From assembly GCA_965247815.1 (NCBI GenBank), contig CBDFHW010000009.1:496001-560000 (forward strand): DNA of 64,000 nucleotides, read 5' to 3'. Below, piece after piece: positions 8,524-17,581 of this stretch. Within the stretch, counting starts at the first letter, position 1. Every line of letters begins with the position of its first letter. Position numbers and translations under genes: made by a program. This DNA comes from CBDAQA01 sp965247815 (GTDB lineage Bacteria > Planctomycetota > Phycisphaerae > Tepidisphaerales > Tepidisphaeraceae). The notes beneath the pieces were generated by a model, which ran no database searches, was not told the origin of the DNA, and saw only the letters and a program-made list of their open reading frames with translations.

Positions 8524-8666
8524 GACAGAAGAGCTGGCACACCGAAAGCCGCGGTTTTGTGTTTACTTGAGCTCTGAACCGAACTTTATTCAAGTCCGTG
8601 TGCCTGCAGGCCTGCTCTCGACTTGAGCAACCTAGCTGACTGAACTCCGAAGAGTGACCCAATATC

Positions 8667-11588
8667 ATGTCCGAAACAAAAGCCGAAAAATCGAGTTACA
8701 AGACGACGCTGAACCTGCCGCAGACGGCCTTCCCGATGGAGGCCAAGCTGGTGCAGAACGAGCCGGTGAGACTGAAGACCTGGGAAGAGTCGCGGCTGTA
8801 CGACCGCATCCAGATGGAGCGGGCGCGAACCGGCAAAGGCAAGTGGATCCTCCACGACGGCCCGCCGTTCGCCAACGGGGATATCCACATAGGGCACGTG
8901 GTCAACAAGACGCTGAAGGACGTGATCCTGAAGTTTCGGACGATGCAGGGGTACCAGACGCCGTACGTCCCCGGCTGGGATTGTCACGGCCTGCCGATCG
9001 AGCATCAGGTCGGCGAGGCGATCAAAAAAGAGGGCAAGAACCCACGTGATTTCAGCACGCTGGACATCCGCAAGCGGTGCTTCGAGTGGGCGGAAAAATG
9101 GGTGGCGGCCCAGTGCGAGCAGTTCAAACGCCTCGGCATCCTCGGCGAATGGAGCAATCCGTACCTGACGATGAAGCCGACCTATGAAGCGAGCACGCTG
9201 AGTGTTTTCGCGAAATTCGTCGAAGCGGGATTGGTCTATCGGAAGCTGAAACCAGTGCCGTGGTCGATCGCAAACCAGACCGCGCTGGCAGATGCGGAGC
9301 TGGAATATCAGGACGTCAGTGACAACAGCGTGTACGTCGAGTTTGCGGTAATCGGGTCGACGGACGTCACGCACCTTTTGGTCTGGACGACGACGCCGTG
9401 GACACTGCCGGCCAATCTTGCCGTGGCTGCGGGGCCGGAAGTGCAATACGCCAAGGTGAAGTACGGGGACCGGGTCGGCTTGATCGCGCAGGATCTGGTC
9501 GCAAAGGTGTTTGCCATCGCAGGAAAGCCGTTCGAAATTGTCGGCACGGTCATCGGCACCGACCTGGCAGGGATGACGTATCAGCACCCGTTTGTCGAAA
9601 GGACGGGCCGGGTGGTGATGGCGGATTATGTCACTACTACCGACGGCACCGGGCTGGTTCACACCGCACCGGGTCATGGCGAAGACGATTACGAGACCGG
9701 CCTTCGCGAAAAGCTCGACGTGTATAGCCCGGTGCTCGCCAACGGGCGATTTGACGACACGGTGCCCGAATGGTTGCGCGGTAAGGCCGTGCTGAAAGAG
9801 GGCAATCCGCTGATCGTCGATTGGCTCAAAGAGTCGGGCCATCTGCTCGCGGAACAAACAATCCGGCACAGCTACCCGCACGACTGGCGGAGCAAAACGC
9901 CGATCATCTTCCGCGCGACCGAGCAGTGGTTCATTGCGATGGATAAGCCGTTTCTGACCCCCTCTCCCGGCACGCCGGGAGAGGGCGGGGGTGATTTCGA
10001 GCGTAAGACATCGCTCGACGTTCAAGATCACGCTCACCCTAACCCTCTCCCGGCTTACCGAGAGAGGGGACCGGACGCGACGCTGCGCCAGCGGGCGCTC
10101 GATGCCGTCAACTCAAAGGTCGACTTCGTCCCCGCCTGGGGTCAGGCTCGGTTGAAGGGCATGCTCGAGAGCCGGCCCGACTGGTGCGTCTCCCGGCAGC
10201 GCGCCTGGGGTCTGCCGATCCCAGTGTTCTACAACGAACAGGGTGACGCCCTGCTCATGCCGGAGTCCGTCCGGGCGATCGCCAAGCGGGTTGGAGAATT
10301 CGGATCGGACTGCTGGTTCACTGAAGAACCTGCGACGTTGCTCGGCGCGGATTTCGTCTACCCGGCCGGGTTCACGCCGAATAATCTCCGCAAGGAAAAA
10401 GACATCTTCGACGTCTGGTTCGAATCCGGCAGCAGTTGGTCGGCGGTGCTGCAGGCCCGGTCGTACCTGCACTTCCCGGCCGACCTTTATCTGGAAGGTT
10501 CGGACCAGCACCGCGGGTGGTTCCAGTTGTCGATGCTGCCCGCGCTCGGCGCTACCGGGCAGGCACCTTACAAGCAGGTGCTGACGCACGGGTTTGTCGT
10601 CAAGCCCGACGGCACGAAAGTCAGCAAAAGCGACAAGGAATATGTAAAGGCCGTCGACGAAATCAACCGCCACGGGGCGGACGTCCTGCGGCTCTGGTGC
10701 TGCAGCGTCGACTACCAGAACGACATCCCGGCGAGCCCCAAGGCGCTGCAGGAGTTCGGCGACAAATATCGAAAGATCCGCAACACGATGCGGTATCTCC
10801 TCAGCAACCTGTACGACTTCGACGCGCACTCGCAAAGTGTGCAGGTGCCCGCCAACAGTCTGGACGGCTGGGCGCTCGACCAGCTCGATACGCTGATCAA
10901 TGACGTGTCAGTGGCGTACGACACTTACCAACTGCACCGTGCGTTCCGGTTGCTGCACGATTTCTGCTCGGTGCAAATCAGCAGCGTGTACGGGAACGCG
11001 ATGAAGGACCGGCTCTACTGTGAAGCGGTCGATTCACCGATCCGGCGACGAAGCCAGACTGTGATGCACAAGCTGGTGCTCGCGCTCAGCAAATTGCTCG
11101 CGCCGATGATTCCGTTCACGGCCGACGAAACCTGGTGTCACGTCCCGCACCGGCCCGCCGACGAAGTCGATCTGCCCAGCGTGCACATGACATTGCTGCC
11201 GACCGTTTCCGGGCAGGCGGTCGACGAGCAGACGCGCGAGGATTGGGCCCTGTTGATGCAGTTGCGTGAATCGGCGCTCGGCCAGCTCGATGTGCTGAAA
11301 AAGTCGTCGGGCCTGAACAAAGCGTCGGAGTCTGAACTGATCTATCACTTGCAGGAAGGCGTGCGAGATCGGCTTACGGCGTACGGCGTCGACCTGGAGG
11401 ATCTCGCCGGCGCGGGACACGTGTCGATCGAATCCGCACAGGCGTCTTCGGTCGTCGTCGTCGATGCCCGGGAAAAATATGCCGCCTGCGCCCGCTGCTG
11501 GAAACGCCGTCCGGACGTCGGGGCCGATCCGGACTACGCAGACCTGTGCGGCCGCGACGCCGCCGCGGTGCGGAAGCTGAAGGTTTAA
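8667..11588 (+). CDS. ileS: Isoleucyl-tRNA synthetase
   Basis: A 973-residue class I aminoacyl-tRNA synthetase charging tRNA-Ile. Seen: HIGH signature in GDIHIGHVVNKTLKD (residues 74-77), an editing (CP1) domain with TTPWTLPANLAVA, KVSKS at about 650-654, and a C-terminal zinc finger with CARC (about 941-944) and LCGRD. Between WFIAMDKPF and LRQRALDAV, where the family is continuous, about 41 extra residues are encoded by two palindromic repeats (9957-10075), kept in frame. ATG at 8667; no clear Shine-Dalgarno. Confidence 0.97.
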   Translation: MSETKAEKSSYKTTLNLPQTAFPMEAKLVQNEPVRLKTWEESRLYDRIQMERARTGKGKWILHDGPPFANGDIHIGHVVNKTLKDVILKFRTMQGYQTPYVPGWDCHGLPIEHQVGEAIKKEGKNPRDFSTLDIRKRCFEWAEKWVAAQCEQFKRLGILGEWSNPYLTMKPTYEASTLSVFAKFVEAGLVYRKLKPVPWSIANQTALADAELEYQDVSDNSVYVEFAVIGSTDVTHLLVWTTTPWTLPANLAVAAGPEVQYAKVKYGDRVGLIAQDLVAKVFAIAGKPFEIVGTVIGTDLAGMTYQHPFVERTGRVVMADYVTTTDGTGLVHTAPGHGEDDYETGLREKLDVYSPVLANGRFDDTVPEWLRGKAVLKEGNPLIVDWLKESGHLLAEQTIRHSYPHDWRSKTPIIFRATEQWFIAMDKPFLTPSPGTPGEGGGDFERKTSLDVQDHAHPNPLPAYRERGPDATLRQRALDAVNSKVDFVPAWGQARLKGMLESRPDWCVSRQRAWGLPIPVFYNEQGDALLMPESVRAIAKRVGEFGSDCWFTEEPATLLGADFVYPAGFTPNNLRKEKDIFDVWFESGSSWSAVLQARSYLHFPADLYLEGSDQHRGWFQLSMLPALGATGQAPYKQVLTHGFVVKPDGTKVSKSDKEYVKAVDEINRHGADVLRLWCCSVDYQNDIPASPKALQEFGDKYRKIRNTMRYLLSNLYDFDAHSQSVQVPANSLDGWALDQLDTLINDVSVAYDTYQLHRAFRLLHDFCSVQISSVYGNAMKDRLYCEAVDSPIRRRSQTVMHKLVLALSKLLAPMIPFTADETWCHVPHRPADEVDLPSVHMTLLPTVSGQAVDEQTREDWALLMQLRESALGQLDVLKKSSGLNKASESELIYHLQEGVRDRLTAYGVDLEDLAGAGHVSIESAQASSVVVVDAREKYAACARCWKRRPDVGADPDYADLCGRDAAAVRKLKV
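9957..10075. repeat. Composite palindromic repeat inserted in frame in ileS
   Basis: Two hairpins. The first pairs CCCTCTCCCGG (9960-9970) with CCGGGAGAGGG (9975-9985). The second, 10043-10068, pairs CCCTCTC with GAGAGGG around CGGCTTACCG. They resemble intergenic repeats whose translation gives SPSPGTPGEG- and HPNPLP-YRERG-like peptides; here the encoded peptides are TPSPGTPGEGGG and HPNPLPAYRERG. The surrounding ileS frame is intact. Confidence 0.85.
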
Positions 11589-11621
11589 CGCTGCGGACGC
11601 GCCGTTAGTGCGGATGCGCCG

Positions 11622-12350
11622 TTAGAAGCTGTTACTGTCGATGCCCATCGCCTCGGCGAGCAGCTCTGCGACGTGCTTCGGCTTTACCGTTGGAAGCCGA
11701 AGCGCGCAGACCGCTTCGTTGCAAATGGTGACATCCGCCTTCACCGCTCGGATCGCCGCGATCTTCTCGTCCCGCATCGTCGTGCTGATCATCGGTTGAT
11801 TTTCCGGCAGCCCCCCGCCGGCACCGCAGCAAACATCCGCCTTCTCGGGCAGTTGCAGCCGGGCGTGCTGCAATTGCCGGATGACGCGGGGGGTTTCGTC
11901 GCCGACGCCCATCGCTCGCTGCTGACAGGCGGGGTGGTAAGTCACACTGGTTTGCGCCGGTAAAGAAAGCTTGGACAGATCAACTTTGAGGACGGTCGTC
12001 AGGAATTCGACAAATTCGTACGTCCTCCCGGCGACTTGCCACATCGTCTCTTCGGACGCCGGGTCGTCCACCAGCAGCCTTGTGTAGTTTTCGCGGACCA
12101 TCGCACAGCACCGCGGGCTGGGCGTCACGACGTATGTGCTGTGCTTGAACACGTCGACGAACCGCCGGGCGAGGCCCTTCGCCTGGGGTTGATAACCGTC
12201 TTCGAACAACGGCGCACCGCAGCAGGTTTGCTGGTCGGGAAAGTCGACCCGGCAACCGAACCGTTCCAGAATCTTGGTCACCGCGACGCCCACGCGAGGA
12301 AAATAGAGATCGTTTAGACAGCCGATGAAAAGTGAAACGGAGGTGGGCAT
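11622..12350 (-). CDS. LutA/GlpC-like (Fe-S)-binding CCG-domain protein
   Basis: A 242-residue protein with two cysteine-rich CCG domains. First: FIGCLNDLYFP, TCCGAPLFEDG, and SPRCCAMVR. Second: YHPACQQR, CCGAGGG, and CNEAVC. This is the LutA/YkgE arrangement (lactate utilisation protein A; also heterodisulfide reductase-type). LutA works with LutB and LutC in L-lactate oxidation, but no lutB or lutC is in the window, so the partner is unknown. Divergent from the GH78 gene downstream on the plus strand. Confidence 0.88.
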   Translation of the reverse strand: MPTSVSLFIGCLNDLYFPRVGVAVTKILERFGCRVDFPDQQTCCGAPLFEDGYQPQAKGLARRFVDVFKHSTYVVTPSPRCCAMVRENYTRLLVDDPASEETMWQVAGRTYEFVEFLTTVLKVDLSKLSLPAQTSVTYHPACQQRAMGVGDETPRVIRQLQHARLQLPEKADVCCGAGGGLPENQPMISTTMRDEKIAAIRAVKADVTICNEAVCALRLPTVKPKHVAELLAEAMGIDSNSF

Positions 12351-12451
12351 TGCGTTCGCGGCGGGCTTCTACCCCACCGGCGGTTACAGTATTCTTCTGC
12401 CCGTTGAATCACAATACCGGGTCACACCCGAATGCGAATGAAGGACGTGCG

Positions 12452-14864
12452 ATGACGACGATCGCGGGCCAGATTATCGAACAGCAGAAACAATGGACCG
12501 GCAAATGGTGCTGGACCGGCCACGTCACGCACCCGTGGAACCAGTACGTCTACTTCCGCCGTGTGGTCGACGTCCCGGGCACGCCCCGCCGGGCCATCGT
12601 CCGCATCTCGGCTGATGCTTTGTACACTCTGTACGTCAACGGTCAGCGCGTCCACCAGGGGCCGGCCCGGTGTTTTCCGGGCCATCAAAGCTATGACACG
12701 CTGGACCTGACGGCGCTGTTTCAGTCGGGCCAGAATGTGATCGCCGTGATCGCGCACCAGTTCGGGGTCCCGACGTTTCAACGCGTCTTTCGCGACGCCA
12801 ACGGATTTCTGCTCGACGGGGTCATCGAATGCGATGGGGATTCGGTCCCACTGCACACCCCCGACCGGTGGGTGTGCAAACCCGCGACGGCGTGGCGGAA
12901 GACGGTCGCCCGGCAATCGATTCAACTCGGGTTCCAGGAACACTTCGATGCCGACGCCGATCCGGTCGACTGGATGAAACCGACATACCTTGCGGGCGAA
13001 AAAGAGGGTTGGAAAGCGCCCTGGGTCTGCGGCCCGGTCGGGACGCACCCGTGGTTATTGATGGAACCGCGTGGCGTGCCGTTGCTCGCGGATCACATCG
13101 AACCGCTTACCGGAGTGGTCGCACAATTCCGCGGTGAAAATCCGCGCGGGTATAAGGTCGTCGAAGACGTATACCACCTCTGCGTGCCCGGAGATTTCAA
13201 GAAAGATAATGCCGCGCTCGAAAACCCCAGGGCGATGTTGGACGACGACGACGACGTCACCACCGTGCCCCCCGCCGGAAGGGGAGTTTATCGCCGCTAC
13301 GCTGGACCTGGGCATTTATCGCAGTGGTCACATCCTGATCGACATCGCCGACGCCGCAGGGGATGAAATCGTCGACATTCTTTTCTCGGAAGAGATCGAG
13401 AAATCGCAACTGCCGCTGATCGTGCTGAACGGGCCGAGCAGCAAAGAGTCTCAAGCGTTGCGATACCGGTGCCGGCCGGGGGCCCAGCAGTGGGAGTCGT
13501 TTCATTACATCGGCATGCGGTATCTGCTGGTGGTGTTCCGGAACGTCGAGAACAAACCGCTAAAGATCCGGCGGATCGCGGTTCGGCAGGTCCACACCGC
13601 GTTCGACGGCGTTGCTTCGTTCGAGAGCAGCGACGAGACGCTGAACAAGATCTGGGACGTGGGCCGAAACACGCAGTTGAATTGCAGCTTCGATGCGTTC
13701 GTCGACTGCCCCTGGCGCGAGATGGCCATGTGGTGGGGAGACTCGCGGGTTCAGGGTCAGGTCGCGCTGTATGCGTTCGGCGATACCTCGCTGCTGGAAC
13801 GCGGCATCCGGTTGATCGCCCAATCCCAGTCGGCCGACGGCGCACTGCACGCGCACGCCCCGGCGGACATCCCCCGACACCGGTTGCCCGACTTCATGAT
13901 GACTTGGGTCGGCACGCTCTGGGACCACTACCAGTACTCAGGCAGGACCGACTTAATCCGGGAATGCCTGCCGGTGATGCACCGCATGTTCCGGTTCCTA
14001 GCCGCCCACGGATCGACCGGGCATTTGATCGGAAAATTCGACGGATACTGGATGTTTCTGGACTGGGCGCCGGTTTTCAAAGGAGACTACAGCGCGTCGT
14101 TCAATCTGCTGTACCTGCAATCGCTTCGCTGGGCCGCGAACCTGTCCCGTTTGGCCGGGGACGCTAGTCATTCGGCGACGTACGCCCACAAGGCAAAGCA
14201 GGTCGAGTCGGCGATCGAGATTTTCTGGGACGACAAGGCGAAATGCTGGCGCGACGGGTTCGATGCCGCGACGGACAAGCCGGTCGAACAGATCAGCCAG
14301 CACACCAACACGCTGGCGATCCTGCTCGGGCTCAAGCCCGAGACGCACGCCGACATCGCCTGCGAGATTCTGTTGAAAAGCGCGAAGTCCAAGCGAACCA
14401 AGGTGATCACCGCGTCGCCGTTCTTCTACGCTTACGTGCTGCAGGCGATTGCGTCGCAGGGCCTGAAGGCGGAGGTGATCGAGATCATCCGCGACAAATG
14501 GAAAACGCATTTTCTGGATCTGGACGCGACCACGTTTTACGAAATGTGGACGGTCACGACCGAAAGCCGGTGCCACGCCTGGTCGGCTTCGCCTGTGTAT
14601 CACCTCATGCAGATTCTGCTCGGTGTGACGCCCAACGAGCCGGGCTGGACGAAGATCACGATCGCCCCGTTCCCCGAGACGCTGGAGTTCGCGCGGGGTG
14701 ACATCCCAACGCCACGCGGCACACTGCGCGTCGAATGGGAGAAGGCGGGGGACGATCAACTGGCCGTGCGGATCGACGTGCCCGAGGGCGTCACGGCGGA
14801 GTTCATTTCTCCCGACGGTCAAAAGCGTGAACTTGACGCCGGGGCGAACGAATTTCACACCTGA
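12452..14864 (+). pseudogene. GH78 alpha-L-rhamnosidase-like gene with a frameshift
   Basis: The N-terminal half (ATG 12452, preceded by AAGGA) encodes a jelly-roll-like substrate-binding region such as TLYVNGQRVHQGPARC. The C-terminal half encodes the (alpha/alpha)6 catalytic region with DCPWREMAMWWGDSRVQ, the GH78-type acid/base region. The frame changes between DDDDVTTVP and PPEGEFIAATLDLG at the CCCCCC run near 13268. Removing one C restores a single frame of about 803 residues, normal for GH78. Neither half has a signal peptide. The gene would hydrolyse terminal alpha-L-rhamnose if functional. The cause may be true decay, phase variation or a homopolymer read error. Confidence 0.85.
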
Positions 14865-14882
14865 TATCCCGAAGCGAATGAG

Positions 14883-14953
14883 CCACTGATAACACTGATT
14901 GCACGGATAAGAAGAACTGCCTGTCTTATCAGTGCCATCCGTGTTATCAGTGG
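14883..14953. repeat. Long imperfect inverted repeat, MITE-like hairpin
   Basis: Arms of 30 nt: 14883-14912 (starts CCACTGATAACAC) and 14924-14953 (ends GTGTTATCAGTGG). They pair with three mismatches, loop of 11 nt. The arms also contain an internal GCAC-GATAAG echo of the outer sequence. It lies between convergent genes (GH78 and the phosphatase) and could be a bidirectional terminator or a non-autonomous mobile repeat. Confidence 0.75.
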
Positions 14954-15022
14954 TCTAAACTCTTCGGCGAACCCAATCAAGCGCGATCTATTGCTGCTGT
15001 GAGAGATTCAGATTGAGTTGCT

Positions 15023-15823
15023 TCAGATCACCATTTCGCCGAAATGGGACGACTGAAGATATCGGTCTTCTTCGACGCAGTAGGCGGTCAAGCGTCCGAA
15101 CGTCACGATAGCGCAGGCCGTGTCGAGCAGCACGGACTGTGGTCCGACGATCGGGACCATCGGCGCTTTTTTCGGATTTGAGAAATACGAATGAATCGGC
15201 GTGTGACCGAAAAAGCCGCGCTTGCTCCACGGCTTTTGCGCGTCGATCTCGTCCATCCGGAACCGGCCCCACAGCAGGTGCTGGCAAGCGCCGGGGTGGT
15301 CCTGCACCGTGGCGCTCACGGCCGGCGGGTAGCACGGCTCGAACGGGGGCCAATACCCGTGGACGACGAAGAAGCTTTCGTCCTCGACGACCGCCGGGAG
15401 ATTCCGGATGAACTGCCTGTGCGGCTCGGGGACGATCGCGGCAAGGTGGGCCATTCGTTCCGCCGTGGGCAGCGTCGCGGTGTCCCGGAGCCATTGCCAG
15501 TCCAGACCGTAACTGTGGAACGTCCGGTCGAGCCCGTAGTCCATGAACCATTGGAACGCGAGCACCGCGGTGCCGCCGGCGGCCTTCTCGGCGAAGCATT
15601 TACCGTGAAGGATCAGGTCGAAAATATCGTCGTGATTTCCCCTGGCGAACCTGGCGTTTTTCAACGTCAGAAGATGATCGATGACTTTTTTGGAATCATT
15701 TCCCCGATTGACGTAATCGCCGGTGAACGTGATTCTCGCCCCGGGGTCGGCCGCGTCGACCGCGTCGAGCAGACGCCTGAGCGAGGAGTACATCCCGTGA
15801 ACGTCGCCGACAATCCAGTTCAT
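15023..15823 (-). CDS. Metallophosphoesterase (PPP-type serine/threonine phosphatase fold)
   Basis: About 266 residues with the bacterial PPP/ApaH-like signature: GDVHG at the N-terminus, GDYVNRG, and GNHDD, plus distal metal-binding VVHG and GHTP. The substrate could be phosphoprotein or a dinucleotide; the family does not settle it. The ATG at 15823 (MNWIVGDVHG) is preferred because the metal-binding motif must lie near the N-terminus; the longer TTG frame to 15859 adds unrelated residues. Divergent from the pterin dehydratase gene. Confidence 0.9.
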   Translation of the reverse strand: MNWIVGDVHGMYSSLRRLLDAVDAADPGARITFTGDYVNRGNDSKKVIDHLLTLKNARFARGNHDDIFDLILHGKCFAEKAAGGTAVLAFQWFMDYGLDRTFHSYGLDWQWLRDTATLPTAERMAHLAAIVPEPHRQFIRNLPAVVEDESFFVVHGYWPPFEPCYPPAVSATVQDHPGACQHLLWGRFRMDEIDAQKPWSKRGFFGHTPIHSYFSNPKKAPMVPIVGPQSVLLDTACAIVTFGRLTAYCVEEDRYLQSSHFGEMVI

Positions 15824-15895
15824 CGGCGGCCAATCTATCGGGACGGCGGTGCACGGCAATAACAGCGGCGTCGATGACGCACGGGACGGTGAAAC

Positions 15896-16234
15896 ATGAC
15901 GGGTTCAGGTAACACAAGTTCTCTCGCGAATCGGCATTGCAGTCCTAACGCCCCGCCCGCCGCACCGACGGAAATCGCCGAATGGCATTCGCAGTTACCC
16001 GACTGGAAACTCGAAACCGCCAGGATCAGTCGAGAATTTAAGTTCAAGGACTTTCACCAGACGATGGCGTTCGTGAACGCGGTGGCGTGGGTCGCGCACT
16101 GCGAAGACCATCACCCGGATCTCGTTGTAGGCTTTGGTACGTGTGTCCTGCAGTTCAGCACCCATTCGGCCGGCGGCCTGTCGCTGAACGATTTCATTTC
16201 AGCCGCGAAGGTGGACCGACTGTTCGTCCCGTGA
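15896..16234 (+). CDS. 4a-hydroxytetrahydrobiopterin dehydratase (PCD/DCoH)
   Basis: A 112-residue pterin-4a-carbinolamine dehydratase, recycling the pterin cofactor of aromatic amino acid hydroxylases or acting in related pterin metabolism. The active-site signature CEDHHPDLVVGFGTC with downstream FSTHSAGGLSLNDF contains the three catalytic histidines (HH and TH). Length is slightly above the 95-100 of the family because of a Pro/Ala-rich N-terminus. No phenylalanine hydroxylase is nearby. The next gene, NDH-2, starts 27 nt downstream, suggesting an operon. Confidence 0.93.
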   Translation: MTGSGNTSSLANRHCSPNAPPAAPTEIAEWHSQLPDWKLETARISREFKFKDFHQTMAFVNAVAWVAHCEDHHPDLVVGFGTCVLQFSTHSAGGLSLNDFISAAKVDRLFVP

Positions 16235-16261
16235 CTATCAGCCCTGCAAAAGGATGTTCCT

Positions 16262-17572
16262 ATGACCGGATCGGTGCCAGACGTTTTCATCATCGGCGGT
16301 GGTTTCGCCGGGCTCGCGGCCGCTCGGGCGCTGGCGAAAGCGCCGGTGAACGTCACCCTGCTGGACCGGCGAAATCATCACACGTTTCAGCCGATGCTGT
16401 ATCAAGTGGCGACTGCGGCACTATCACCGGCGGATATCACCGCTCCGATCCGGCACATTCTCCGCAACCAGAAAAACTGCCGCACAGTGCTCGCCGAGGT
16501 GACCGGCATCGACACGTCTTCACGCACGATCCAGTTCAAGGACGGTTCGGCGCGGTACGACTACCTGGTCCTCGCGGCGGGCGCGACACATTCCTATTTC
16601 GGGCACGACGACTGGGCACCGATCGCGCCGGGGCTGAAGAACATCGAAGACGCCGTCGAGATGCGGCGGCGGATCCTGCTCGCGTTCGAGGCGGCGGAGT
16701 ATGCGGTCGAGGCGGAAGCCCGCAAAACCGCGATGACCTTCGCGATTGTCGGCGCGGGCCCGACCGGCGTGGAGCTCGCCGGCGCGATCAGAGAGATTGC
16801 CGGCCAGAGCATGCCGAAGGATTTCCGGAACGTCGCGACGAAGGACACGCGGGTGATCATCTTCGAAGCGGCCGACCGCGTGTTGCCTCCCTTTGCGCCC
16901 GAATCCGGTGCCCGCGCCAAACGCGATCTGGAAGCGATGGGCGTTGAAATTCGACTGAAGTCGGCCGTGACGAACGTTACCCTTAAAGGGATTTATATCG
17001 GCGAGGAGTTCATTCCGGCGCGGAACATTTTCTGGGCCGCGGGCGTGAAGGGCAGTCTGCTCGGCGGGTCGCTGGGCGTGCCGCTGGACAAGGCCGGGCG
17101 CGTCGTCGTAAACCCGGACCTGTCGATCCCGGGACACCCCGAGGTCTTCGTCACCGGTGACATGGCGGCCGCGAAGTCGGGCGACACTGGGAAGCCTGTC
17201 CCCGGCATGGCCCAGGGCGCGATGCAGACCGGCAAGTGCGTGGGAAAGATGATCGCCGCAGAGGTGTCGGGCCGCGCGACGGTCGCCGACCGCGAACCGT
17301 TCAACTATTTCGACAAAGGTTCGATGGCGGTGATCGGCAAGGCGAAGGCGGTCGCCGAGATCCGGCAGATGAAGTTCGGCGGGTTCGTCGCGTGGCTGCT
17401 TTGGAGCGGGGTGCACATCGCCTTCCTGGTCGGGTTTCACAACCGGGCGGCAGTGCTATTGAACTGGTTTTGGAACTGGCTGCTGAACTCCCGCGACGCC
17501 CGTTTGATCACCGGGGACGCCGAGTTGTCGATCAATCTTGCCCGATCCGATGCTCGATCGACACAAACTTGA
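16262..17572 (+). CDS. ndh: Type II NADH dehydrogenase (NDH-2)
   Basis: A 436-residue FAD-dependent NADH:quinone oxidoreductase. Two Rossmann motifs: FAD-binding IIGGGFAGLAAARAL (residues 10-24) and NAD-binding IVGAGPTGVELAGAI (about 161-175). Also seen: NHHTFQPMLYQVAT after the first strand, the FAD-contact VFVTGDMAA, and a hydrophobic C-terminal segment FVAWLLWSGVHIAFLVGF that anchors NDH-2 in the membrane. It feeds electrons to quinone without proton pumping. AAGGA lies 8 nt before the ATG. Follows the pterin dehydratase on the same strand. Confidence 0.93.
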   Translation: MTGSVPDVFIIGGGFAGLAAARALAKAPVNVTLLDRRNHHTFQPMLYQVATAALSPADITAPIRHILRNQKNCRTVLAEVTGIDTSSRTIQFKDGSARYDYLVLAAGATHSYFGHDDWAPIAPGLKNIEDAVEMRRRILLAFEAAEYAVEAEARKTAMTFAIVGAGPTGVELAGAIREIAGQSMPKDFRNVATKDTRVIIFEAADRVLPPFAPESGARAKRDLEAMGVEIRLKSAVTNVTLKGIYIGEEFIPARNIFWAAGVKGSLLGGSLGVPLDKAGRVVVNPDLSIPGHPEVFVTGDMAAAKSGDTGKPVPGMAQGAMQTGKCVGKMIAAEVSGRATVADREPFNYFDKGSMAVIGKAKAVAEIRQMKFGGFVAWLLWSGVHIAFLVGFHNRAAVLLNWFWNWLLNSRDARLITGDAELSINLARSDARSTQT

Positions 17573-17581
17573 CCGCTCCGT

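Noticed and set aside
12332..12451. Upstream start of the GH78 gene
   Set aside because: ATG at 12452 has AAGGA 6 nt upstream and family-like sequence; the upstream part overlaps the lutA-like start.
13255..13285. Programmed frameshift in GH78
   Set aside because: No downstream pseudoknot or known slippery pattern is obvious; a C6 homopolymer is a common error or mutation site.
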